From NCBI GenBank assembly GCA_050694275.1, contig JBOGXF010000023.1:1-11014 (forward strand): a stretch of 11,014 nucleotides of DNA, written 5' to 3'. Below the pieces are notes generated by a model. It was not told the origin of the DNA, did not search any database, and was given only the letters and a program-made list of their open reading frames with translations. Positions within the stretch are counted from its first letter, which is position 1, and the number at the start of each line of letters is the position of its first letter. Origin of the DNA: JBOGXF01 sp050694275. Its GTDB lineage: Bacteria > Actinomycetota > CADDZG01 > WHSQ01. Shown here piece after piece: positions 5,804-11,014 of this stretch. The position numbers and the translations under genes were made by a program.

Positions 5804-6079
5804 ATGAATGGCGTGAGATTCCCAGCGCAAGAGGAGCGCGAGACCTATCCGGAGCGGTGCGATCTGTGTGGGGGCACTGTCTCGGAACAGCTCGTCAGTC
5901 TCGCGCTGCCGGACAGGGACGGGCGCGTGCGCATCATCGAGGGAGTGCCCGCCGGGGTGTGCGACCAGTGCCACGAGCAGTACCTGACGGTTGAGACGAG
6001 GGCGATCGATCGCCTGCTCGCCGCACCCCCCTCGAGACAGGAGGCGGTGCCGGTTTGGGACTTCGCCAAAGCCGGCTGA
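5804..6079 (+). CDS. YgiT/MqsA-type zinc-finger antitoxin-like protein
   Basis: A short protein with a two-knuckle zinc site, CDLCGG...VCDQCHEQYL, spaced as in YgiT-type (MqsA N-terminal) proteins, where CxxC pairs flank a beta-hairpin (here VRIIEGVPAGVC). Such proteins act as antitoxins or autorepressors, typically through the zinc domain binding the toxin. The C-terminal residues after AIDRLL are short, and no HTH DNA-binding domain follows, unlike full-length MqsA. I chose ATG 5804 because AGGGGGTGA (5791-5799), a near-complete anti-SD match, is 7 nt upstream of it; ATG 5801 and ATG 5780, which overlaps the toxin stop as ATGA, are alternatives. It directly follows the DUF4258 remnant, a common partner order. 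The protein looks intact although its partner is truncated. Confidence 0.8.
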   Translation: MNGVRFPAQEERETYPERCDLCGGTVSEQLVSLALPDRDGRVRIIEGVPAGVCDQCHEQYLTVETRAIDRLLAAPPSRQEAVPVWDFAKAG

Positions 6080-6085
6080 AAGATA

Positions 6086-6098
6086 GCTCGTGACGAGC
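6086..6098. terminator. Weak hairpin between convergent genes
   Basis: GCTCG-TGA-CGAGC forms a 5-bp stem with a 3-nt loop in the 55-bp space between the antitoxin-like gene (plus) and the HprK-like gene (minus). On the minus strand TATCTTTC follows. The position suits a bidirectional terminator, but the stem is short and the T-tract poor. Confidence 0.25.
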
Positions 6099-6101
6099 CC
6101 A

Positions 6102-6120
6102 CCGACGTAGCTTTGGTACT
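6102..6120 (+). repeat. Direct repeat, right copy (flanks toxin-antitoxin-like pair)
   Basis: CCGACGTAGCTTTGGTACT differs from 5566-5584 at one position and lies 22 bp after the antitoxin stop. In the frame of the antitoxin the segment reads DEPTDVALVLF followed by a stop, which parallels the PPAVALVLI start of the truncated toxin. It may therefore be a relic of a second toxin 5' end instead of a recombination site. Confidence 0.75.
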
Positions 6121-6134
6121 GTTTTGAGGCTTTT

Positions 6135-6956
6135 TCAGGACCCGGAGGATGAAAGGAGTCCGGCTACCGCTCGCAGTACCTCTTTCGCCTCGCCCCCGAC
6201 CGCGTAACAGTCGGCGTCGGATACGACCTTGCTCAGGGTTTCGAGGGCGCTGCTGCCCACCTTCTCGAGGTTCAGGACGGAGGATGCGAGCGTGTACGCG
6301 GCCCTCCCGCGGGACATGGGCTCGACGGCTTCGGGCCCCGCGGTCCCCATCGTCATCACGAAGTTGGGTCGCAGCGGCTCCCGGATCGGCAAGCGGTCGC
6401 TCGGGACGCCATCGAGACCGATGTCGGCGAGCCGAGCCACGGCGTCCTCGGGAACGCCGGTCGGCCCGTTTGAGGGGAGGACCGCCCCGGTGTGCGGGTC
6501 CAGTGCCACCGCCGACACGTAGGGCAGAGTCAGCCCGGCGCGGGCGACCTGTCGTCCGGTGCCTGCCAGGTACTGCACCATCCCCGCGGGGACGAGCGCG
6601 ACCGATCCGTTGGCTGCGATCGGTGCGGCCGCGGCGTAGACCGCGTCGTCGCGGTTCCGATAGCCCAGTGACTCGACTTCGGCGAGCAGGGTCTGGGCGA
6701 CCGTCGCAAGGGAGAGGGCGCGTGCCTGCACCGTCGTGCCGCGATACAAGACGTGGAAGTCCTTGATCGCTCGATCCTTGCGCTTGGTCGGATCGGCGAC
6801 CACGACCGAGTACAGAGGATCCGCCTTCTTGCGCGTGCGATAGGCGGAGAGAGTCTCGTGCAGCCATTCCCCGAAGACGGCCGACGTAGTTCGGATCGCG
6901 AAGCGGAAATCCTCTACCTCGTAAGACCGGCTAACCACCCACCCGAGGTGGTCCAA
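6135..6956 (-). CDS. HprK-like protein lacking the P-loop (pseudokinase)
   Basis: A 273-residue soluble protein whose layout follows HPr-kinase-related proteins of PqqD-containing clusters: an N-terminal domain (YEVEDFRFAIRTTS, then YSVVVAD...FHVLYRG), a central AVYAAAAPIAANGSVALVP segment (106-123), then VARAGLTLPYVSAVALDPHT-type sequence (137-156), corresponding to the stretch after the Walker A of HprK (usual form: LLPGPSGSGKSTL...AG..YLSDE..ALD). Here the P-loop position reads PAGMVQYLAGTGRQ (123-136), with no GxxxxGK[ST], so ATP binding in the usual way seems lost. The ordered remainder argues for retained function. The start is uncertain: a TGA lies 9 bp upstream of TTG 6956, and GTG 6938 is the alternative; neither has a strong ribosome site. 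It is last in the operon with two PqqD-like genes, 58 bp after the nearer one. The family call is moderate, by pattern only. Confidence 0.6.
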   Translation of the reverse strand: MDHLGWVVSRSYEVEDFRFAIRTTSAVFGEWLHETLSAYRTRKKADPLYSVVVADPTKRKDRAIKDFHVLYRGTTVQARALSLATVAQTLLAEVESLGYRNRDDAVYAAAAPIAANGSVALVPAGMVQYLAGTGRQVARAGLTLPYVSAVALDPHTGAVLPSNGPTGVPEDAVARLADIGLDGVPSDRLPIREPLRPNFVMTMGTAGPEAVEPMSRGRAAYTLASSVLNLEKVGSSALETLSKVVSDADCYAVGGEAKEVLRAVAGLLSSSGS

Positions 6957-7014
6957 TTTGTCCGTTCAGGTGTTGCGCGGTTTCTGCGCGCGCGCCTGCC
7001 GGCGCCGATCGACT

Positions 7015-7305
7015 TTACTTCGCGCCATTGGACTGTGTCTTCCTCTCGAGCAGGCCCGACTTTCGGAACTCCCGCAGCAGCGCGCGCACCTGTCGCTCGA
7101 TCTCTGTGGCCGTCAGGCCGTAGGCCTCTGCTATGTCGGCGCTGAACTCCTTGACGGTGGCGGTCCCGTCGCACATCTGAAAGATCACGGTCGCCGTCGG
7201 GTTGAGATGATGCAACTGGCCTCCATCCTCGTCGTAGACGACGGCCTCGCCGTCGAGCTCGACCACGGCGAGATCGTCGCGGACCCTGGGCTTCATGACG
7301 GGCAC
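7015..7305 (-). CDS. PqqD-like protein (operon copy 2)
   Basis: A 96-residue PqqD/PF05402-type domain. VVELDGEAVVYDEDGGQLHHLNPTATVIFQMCDGTAT (13-49) matches the family pattern of a beta-hairpin followed by LN.TA..IW.L.DG.., then FSADIAEAYGLTATEIERQVRALLREFRKSGLL, the two C-terminal helices. The basic tail (ERKTQSNGAK) is unlike the acidic ends of the two other PqqD-like proteins in the window. The GTG at 7305 has AGGAG (7316-7320) 10 nt upstream; ATG 7296 is an alternative. It lies 54 bp downstream of another PqqD-like gene and 58 bp upstream of the HprK-like gene. PqqD/HprK pairs occur in lasso-peptide and exopolysaccharide clusters, where the domain binds a peptide, but no precursor or core modifying enzyme is adjacent here. 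Confidence 0.85.
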   Translation of the reverse strand: MPVMKPRVRDDLAVVELDGEAVVYDEDGGQLHHLNPTATVIFQMCDGTATVKEFSADIAEAYGLTATEIERQVRALLREFRKSGLLERKTQSNGAK

Positions 7306-7359
7306 GGTCGGTGTTCTCCTCTGTTGAGTTGGGTCACGGGAAGGATCGCCTGCCGTCTG

Positions 7360-7659
7360 TTAGGCACGAGCATCTTCCTCGTCGGGGGCCCAGGTGATGA
7401 CCCCGGCAACCGCGAAGTCTGTCAGGATGCGATGCACGTCCTCCGCCACGACGTCGCGATGCATGCCGCAGAGATCGCAGATGGCGGTAATCATCTCGTC
7501 GGGCACCGTATTGCCGTCGCACAGATCCCAGATGGCGAGAGCAGTGTCGTTCATGAGGTGGACCGCGCCCGTATCGGGATCGACGAGCGCGCTCTCGCCC
7601 GCCACCCGACGCAACCAGATGTCGGCCCTCCGAACCGGGCATGTCTTTCCCGCGATCAT
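7360..7659 (-). CDS. PqqD-like protein (operon copy 1)
   Basis: A 99-residue PqqD-type domain: SALVDPDTGAVHLMNDTALA then IWDLCDGNTVP (23-53), carrying the family's LN.TA..IW.L.DG signature with MND at the turn, followed by MITAICDLCGMHRDVVAEDV and ILTDFAVAGVI. It contains C46, C61 and C64; the CDLC spacing could bind metal or be coincidental. The C-terminus is acidic. The start ATG 7659 overlaps the response-regulator stop by 4 bp (ATGA), so the two are translationally coupled. This ties the PqqD-like protein to a two-component system rather than to a biosynthetic enzyme, an unusual arrangement. It is clearly divergent from the next PqqD-like gene, so this is not a recent duplication. Confidence 0.87.
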   Translation of the reverse strand: MIAGKTCPVRRADIWLRRVAGESALVDPDTGAVHLMNDTALAIWDLCDGNTVPDEMITAICDLCGMHRDVVAEDVHRILTDFAVAGVITWAPDEEDARA

Positions 7660-8345
7660 GGGTTGCCTGCCACCTCCAGCTCGTCGAGGATCCCGTTCTG
7701 GACGACGAATGCGGCGGCCTCGAGGCGCGAGTGCACGCCGAGCTTGCCGAGGATGTTCTGTATGTGTGTCCTGGCGGTTTGGGGGCTGATGACCAGGGCC
7801 TCAGCGATGCTTTCGTTGTCTGCACCGTCGGCCAGAAGGGCCAGCACTTCCTTCTCTCGCCGCGTCAGCTTGGCGATCGACCGGAACGCCTGATCCTGTT
7901 CCCTGCGCCGTCTGATGAGTCGCCCGAGCAGCGCTCCGAGCATGTGCTTGGGTATGAGCGTTTCGCCCCGGTTGATAGCTCGTGCGGCCTCGATCAGATC
8001 GACCAGAGGGGATTCCCTGGTCAAGAAACCGGCCGCACCAGCTTCAACGGCGTCGACGAGCAGCTTCTGATCCTCTTCTCCGGCGAGCACCACGATCCGG
8101 CAATCCGGGACGCGCTCTGTGATGAGCGCCGTCGCTCTGATCCCATTGCAGTTGGGCAGGTACGCGTCTATCAGAGCCACTCGCGGACAGGTGCGTTCGG
8201 CTTCGACGATGGCGCTGAGACCGTCTCCCGCCTCGGCCACCACCTTGAGGTCGACTTCGGTTTCCAGAACCGCGCGCACAGCCTCGCGGAACAGGGAGTG
8301 GCCATCGGCAAGAAGGATGGTGATCTTGCCGCCTTCGTCATCCAC
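7656..8345 (-). CDS. NarL/LuxR-family response regulator with degenerate receiver
   Basis: A 229-residue regulator: a receiver domain (about 8-128) and a LuxR HTH (about 160-215: LTRREKEVLALLADGADNES, IAEALVISPQTARTHIQNIL, GKLGVHSR). The phosphoacceptor D60 (ALIDAYLPNCNG) and the first acidic residue D14 are present. The second acidic residue is G15 (ADGH for ADDH), the beta4 Thr/Ser is A88 (VVLAGEED) and the conserved Lys is R110 (GFLTRES). Three of the five switch residues are thus changed, so signalling may be phosphorylation-independent or unusually weak. The GTG at 8345 has GAGG (8353-8356) 7 nt upstream. The gene follows a histidine kinase gene after 110 bp and overlaps a PqqD-like gene by 4 bp. 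The kinase is the natural partner by position. Confidence 0.9.
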   Translation of the reverse strand: MDDEGGKITILLADGHSLFREAVRAVLETEVDLKVVAEAGDGLSAIVEAERTCPRVALIDAYLPNCNGIRATALITERVPDCRIVVLAGEEDQKLLVDAVEAGAAGFLTRESPLVDLIEAARAINRGETLIPKHMLGALLGRLIRRRREQDQAFRSIAKLTRREKEVLALLADGADNESIAEALVISPQTARTHIQNILGKLGVHSRLEAAAFVVQNGILDELEVAGNP

Positions 8346-8455
8346 CTAAAGACCTCGCGCGCTTTTATCGGATGGGGAGATGCGAACCTATGCAGGCGGG
8401 TACCACCTGGCACGCGACCGACTGCGTATTCCGACTACGCCGAAAGGATTAAGGG

Positions 8456-10036
8456 TCAGGCCTTCTCGGCCGGAAGGCGGATCTTGAAGGTCGCGCCCTT
8501 ACCGTTGGATTCGAGCCAGATCGCACCGCCGTGAGCCTCGGCAATCCGTCGGGCGATGAACAGACCCAAACCAGTGCCGTTTCTGACGAGTCGGCCCATC
8601 TCTCCCCGCGCGAAGGGGTCGAAAATACGCCGCTGCTCACGGCGCGGGATGCCCGGGCCGCAATCCTTCACCGACACGACGACGTCACCGTCGGTGCGGC
8701 CCACGGATACCACCACCTCCTCCGGCGAGTAGCAGAGCGAGTTGTCGATGAGGTTTCTTATCGCTGCGCCAAGCTGTTCCTTGTCGCCGACAACGGTCAT
8801 TGGGCCCGGCGCATCGATACGGACGCGGTCTTGCTCGGAGCCTCGGGACCGCACCAATTCCTCCGTCAGAGTCACGATATCGACCGCGGCCTTGTTCCTG
8901 CCCTCGTCTCCGGCGGACGAGCGAAGCACGTCTTCTACGAGCACAATCAGCCGCTCGAGCTCGTCGAGCGAACCGACCAGCCAGTTCCGTTCTTTCTCGT
9001 TGTGCCCCGGCATCTGTAAGAGGCGATCCACGAACAGCCGCACGGAGACGAGTGGTTGCCGGATCTCGTGAGCGGTCCACGCGAGCCGGAGATCGAGGTT
9101 CTGGTGCCGTTTGTGGGCGAAGGACACGACCCCGACGTGGGCCAGGACATCGTCGAGCAGAGTCTCGAGGGTCTCGAGCGATGGACGCGCCGATCTCGGG
9201 ACGCCGGCCAGGAGCAAGACCGCGTCTGTGGTGCCGATCACCGCGACGTCTTTGGCTCCGACGACTGAGGCAAAGCGACCGGCCACGCGCTGTCGACCGC
9301 GGTGGCTAGAGATGTCGACTCGATCGATGACTCTCATCCGCGACCGCAGCGCCACGCGGCCCTCGGATCCCAGGCCGCGGACGCCCACGAATCGCAGATC
9401 GGCGGAGTGGCCGTCGGACAGCCACGCGGCAGATTGGTAGCCCCACCGATGACAGGCGCCCATCACGACACGCACGGCATCCTCGGACCGGTCTACCTTC
9501 ACGAGCTCCTGCATGAGGCCCGTGACCCTTTCCAGCATCGAGAGCTCGTGTCTTGCGGCGTCCCGATCGCCGATGTTCTTGACCACGATGGCGAACTGAC
9601 TGGCGACCGCCTCGAGGGTGCTCCACGCCCGCAGCACGGCCGCCGGGGGACCGATGACCTCGATCAGGCCCACGGCCTCACCGCGGCACACGAGAGGGAG
9701 CATCGCGACCCCGCGCTCGGGGTTGTCGAGGTGAAGGAAGCGGGGCTTGCGGCCCTCAAAGGCTGCCTCGCGGGGCCGCGCCAGGGCACGACCGCCGCCG
9801 GCCTGTCCATCCATCTGGCTCAGGCGCCCCCGGGGATCCGGCACGAAGATCCCTATCGCAGTCGGCTCGTCCCGCACCGCCGCCTGGACCCACCGCGTGA
9901 GCGCCTGGGATGCCTCGCCGAGGTCGGGGCTGGAGCCGAACGCGTGGCAGATGCCTCGGAGGATCTCGAGGTCCAGGGGCAGGCTCGGGTCTTCCCTGGT
10001 ATCGCCGGCGGCGGGCTGGATCCTGAGTTGCTGCAA
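8456..10036 (-). CDS. Soluble GAF-type sensor histidine kinase
   Basis: A 526-residue kinase with no membrane segment. The N-terminal half holds two GAF-like regions (about 20-155 and 165-305; weak pattern matches such as AMLPLVCRGEAVGLIEV), implying an intracellular signal. The kinase core is clear: H-box AWTAHEIRQPL with H323 (319-327), N-box IRNLIDNSLCYSP (426-437, N432), G1 DCGPGIP (458-464), F-box FDPFARGE (472-479) and G2 GTGLGLFIARRIAEAHGG (487-504). The H-box HEIRQPL matches the HE[IL]xxPL form of HisKA enzymes. The start TTG 10036 is preceded by GGGGGAG. A good promoter (10086-10114) lies upstream. It heads an operon of response regulator, two PqqD-like proteins and an HprK-like protein. 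It should autophosphorylate at H323 and pass phosphate to the next gene's product, but that receiver is degenerate. Confidence 0.92.
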   Translation of the reverse strand: MQQLRIQPAAGDTREDPSLPLDLEILRGICHAFGSSPDLGEASQALTRWVQAAVRDEPTAIGIFVPDPRGRLSQMDGQAGGGRALARPREAAFEGRKPRFLHLDNPERGVAMLPLVCRGEAVGLIEVIGPPAAVLRAWSTLEAVASQFAIVVKNIGDRDAARHELSMLERVTGLMQELVKVDRSEDAVRVVMGACHRWGYQSAAWLSDGHSADLRFVGVRGLGSEGRVALRSRMRVIDRVDISSHRGRQRVAGRFASVVGAKDVAVIGTTDAVLLLAGVPRSARPSLETLETLLDDVLAHVGVVSFAHKRHQNLDLRLAWTAHEIRQPLVSVRLFVDRLLQMPGHNEKERNWLVGSLDELERLIVLVEDVLRSSAGDEGRNKAAVDIVTLTEELVRSRGSEQDRVRIDAPGPMTVVGDKEQLGAAIRNLIDNSLCYSPEEVVVSVGRTDGDVVVSVKDCGPGIPRREQRRIFDPFARGEMGRLVRNGTGLGLFIARRIAEAHGGAIWLESNGKGATFKIRLPAEKA

Positions 10037-10085
10037 CCGCTCCCCCTATCGGGTGGTTCCCCTCCCCCGGATGGGGGATGCAGGT

Positions 10086-10114
10086 AGACTAGGCCCACGC
10101 AGCGCGGTTGTAAA
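10086..10114 (-). promoter_or_regulatory. Predicted promoter of the histidine kinase operon
   Basis: On the minus strand, -35 TTTACA (10109-10114), a 17-bp spacer and -10 TAGTCT (10086-10091, TAnnnT form typical of actinobacterial primary sigma). The start would be near 10079, giving a leader of about 40 nt to TTG 10036 that begins with the CCCCC/GGGGG hairpin. Confidence 0.55.
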
Positions 10115-10232
10115 CATACTTTTACGCAGAACGTGGCCCTTTTTTGACTTCGGTTCTTGGTAGATTTTTCTACGCGTTGCTTGTATTACCTGCGGCTTCG
10201 GTCACCTTTCTCGGCCGGAGCCCCGCCTTTGC

Positions 10233-10259
10233 CGGCGATCCACAGACTGTGGATCGCCG
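10233..10259. promoter_or_regulatory. 27-bp perfect dyad, candidate BldD-type operator
   Basis: CGGCGATCCACA (10233-10244), spacer GAC, TGTGGATCGCCG (10248-10259): a perfect 12-bp inverted repeat 104 bp upstream of the BldD-like start. Its centre (AC..A..GT) partly matches the Streptomyces BldD box TnACnC(A/T)GnGTnA, so autoregulation is plausible but unproven. It immediately precedes a possible -35. Confidence 0.55.
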
Positions 10260-10288
10260 CGGACAGTGGTTGCCGGCGGACGTAGAAA
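10260..10288 (+). promoter_or_regulatory. Possible promoter of the BldD-like gene
   Basis: CGGACA (10260-10265), a 17-bp spacer and TAGAAA (10283-10288), each 4 of 6 against consensus. It adjoins the dyad, which would overlap or flank a bound polymerase. This is a weak call based on position and spacing. Confidence 0.3.
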
Positions 10289-10363
10289 ACTTACGGCGCA
10301 TTCCCAGGGGTTGCTCGTCTCCCTCCCACTTACGATTGAGCCTGCTCTGACCGAGGCTCCCTG

Positions 10364-10846
10364 ATGACTGATCGATTCTCTAATGCTCTAGGGGAAGTGC
10401 TGCGGCGCGCGCGCAAGCAACGCGGCATGACTCTTGACGACCTCGAGCGGGAGTCACGAGGAAGGTTCAAGCCGTCCGCCGTGGGCGGCTACGAGCGGGG
10501 AGAGCGTTCGATCTCACTCGAACGGTTCTGCGACCTGGCCGAGGCGTACGGGATCCCGGCCGACCGGCTGCTCGCCGAGTTGCGGGCCCGGCTCGCGCCG
10601 GAGGGACGTCGGGAGGTCGTGATCGATCTCAACCGTCTGCCTCTGCTCGAGGTTCACGAGGCGAGGGCCATCGCCGACTTCGTCCACAAGGTCAGGCTGC
10701 AGAGGGAGGACTATCTCACCGACTTGATCAGCCTGCGGTCCGGGGACATCGAGACGCTGGCCTTAGCCTCACACCAGAGGCCTCGCAGCCTGCTGGCCAA
10801 GCTTTCCCCGGCGCTCAAGCCGAGCGATGGGAACGCCTCGCCTTAG
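10364..10846 (+). CDS. bldD: BldD-like XRE-family regulator with c-di-GMP-binding signature
   Basis: A 160-residue homologue of Streptomyces BldD, the c-di-GMP-responsive master regulator of development. The N-terminal HTH (about 9-70) includes LRRARKQRGMTLDDLE, GRFKPSAVGGYERGERSISL and LAEAYGIPADRLL, matching BldD's QGRWKAVVVGSYERGDRAVT region. The C-terminal domain carries R114-E-D116-Y...R125-S-G-D128, i.e. the RxD-x8-RxxD motif by which BldD binds c-di-GMP, at the same residue numbers as in S. coelicolor BldD; the usual RGD and RQDD read RED and RSGD. VVIDLNRL (85-92) precedes it as in BldD's LVLDLERL. It would act as a c-di-GMP-dependent dimeric repressor, classically of development and surface genes. 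The ATG at 10364 has GAGG (10353-10356) 7 nt upstream. It is transcribed away from the kinase operon, with a dyad between them. Confidence 0.85.
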   Translation: MTDRFSNALGEVLRRARKQRGMTLDDLERESRGRFKPSAVGGYERGERSISLERFCDLAEAYGIPADRLLAELRARLAPEGRREVVIDLNRLPLLEVHEARAIADFVHKVRLQREDYLTDLISLRSGDIETLALASHQRPRSLLAKLSPALKPSDGNASP

Positions 10847-10948
10847 TACTCCATTTCATAAATACGCTCACGAATTCCTGGGTTGCGACTGCCCGGAGAG
10901 GGGAACGGACGTTCGATAATTGTCGCACCCTCCCGCTACGGTGCCTTC

Positions 10949-11014
10949 ATGACAGAGACCGTGCACCGCACAGCCCGCATCACCCTGCGGGCGACCCCCG
11001 CCCAGAAGAGGCGC
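10949..11014 (+). CDS. tnpB: TnpB-type protein of an IS200/IS605-like element, 5' fragment
   Basis: Only the first 22 residues are in the window: MTETVHRTARITLRATPAQKRR. Short N-terminal beta-strand starts of the form RT.RI.L.PT..Q...L are typical of TnpB (OrfB) proteins, and the actinobacterial versions commonly begin HRTARITL.ATPAQ. TnpB proteins are RNA-guided nucleases encoded by IS200/IS605 and IS607 elements. No tnpA is visible upstream, so the element may be TnpB-only. The call rests on few residues, and a chance resemblance cannot be excluded without the downstream sequence. The element's left end would be within 10847-10948, where I could not define a boundary. Confidence 0.5.
   Translation, partial: MTETVHRTARITLRATPAQKRR

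Larger units (their letters stand above)
10037..10363. promoter_or_regulatory. Divergent intergenic region (327 bp)
   Basis: The region between the kinase operon (minus) and the BldD-like gene (plus). It holds, from left: a GC hairpin CCCCC-GGAT-GGGGG (10064-10077) near the predicted kinase transcription start; the kinase promoter (10086-10114); a T-tract (10140-10145); a small GTAGA-TTTT-TCTAC hairpin (10160-10173); the perfect 12-bp dyad at 10233-10259; and a weak BldD-like promoter directly behind it. A 68-codon frame from TTG 10144 with a signal-like start is not supported. Confidence 0.6.

Noticed and set aside
8346..8455. Separate promoter or small gene between kinase and response regulator
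   Set aside because: GATAAA-like hexamer present on the minus strand but no matching -35 at proper spacing, and no frame with a ribosome site.
10092..10145. Rho-independent terminator ending in the T-tract at 10140-10145
   Set aside because: The only stem (CCACG/CGTGG) has a loop of 32 nt, and no plus-strand gene lies upstream to terminate.
10237..10255. Replication origin suggested by two DnaA-box-like arms
   Set aside because: Two mismatches per box, only two copies, and no AT-rich unwinding region, dnaA or rep gene nearby.
10144..10350. 68-codon frame from TTG with a signal-peptide-like start (FYALLVLPAA...SPAFA)
   Set aside because: No ribosome site, no recognisable mature domain, unusual codons (TTA, CTT, GTA) and it runs through the perfect dyad and probable promoter.
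1..11014. CRISPR arrays, tRNA or rRNA genes
   Set aside because: No spaced repeat series and no cloverleaf or rRNA-like stretch was seen; repeats found are single dyads or one direct pair.

Overview
The window looks like an accessory chromosomal segment from a GC-rich actinobacterium (Actinomycetota). The evidence is the high GC content, frequent GTG/TTG starts with GGAGG-type ribosome binding sites, a BldD-type regulator, NarL/LuxR regulators and a Tat-exported protein. The lineage cannot be resolved further from sequence reading alone. Nearly all genes lie on the minus strand; the exceptions are a transposase tail at the left edge, a small toxin-antitoxin-like pair, the BldD-like gene and a TnpB start at the right edge.

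Left block (1-4881). The window opens with the C-terminus of an IS3-type integrase-core transposase. Its inferred right end (about 223) cuts into a relic of a Tat signal peptide, which is itself fused out of frame to a truncated family 2 glycosyltransferase. To the right, reading leftward from 4881, is a compact surface-polysaccharide operon: an atypical LuxR regulator, a Wzz/BY-kinase-like polysaccharide co-polymerase, a small sigma-region-4-like HTH protein, a WbpA-type nucleotide-sugar dehydrogenase, a PqqD-like protein, and the truncated glycosyltransferase. Several junctions are 1-4 bp overlaps or gaps, so the genes are probably co-expressed.

Middle (5029-6079). A Tat-exported, acidic protein with ten cysteines stands alone. 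It is paralogous to the relic at 221-310. Next to it is a DUF4258 / YgiT-type zinc-finger pair whose toxin lacks its N-terminal helix. The pair is bracketed by a 19-bp direct repeat with one mismatch.

Right block (6135-10036). A minus-strand operon encodes a soluble histidine kinase, a NarL-type regulator with a degenerate receiver, two PqqD-like proteins and an HPr-kinase-like protein that has lost its P-loop. A good promoter lies at 10086-10114. Divergent from it, behind a 27-bp perfect dyad, is a BldD homologue that keeps the c-di-GMP-binding residues. A TnpB gene begins at the right edge.

Working together: the most interesting candidate system is the repeated association of PqqD-like carrier domains, an HprK-like protein without a nucleotide-binding loop, and Tat-exported Cys-rich proteins with a shared TLKR-AAL-GA-LW-TP signal peptide. 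Both PqqD-containing blocks have, or once had, such an exported protein nearby. No radical-SAM enzyme, ATP-grasp, asparagine-synthetase or B2 protease is present, so whether this is peptide modification or control of surface polysaccharide is open.
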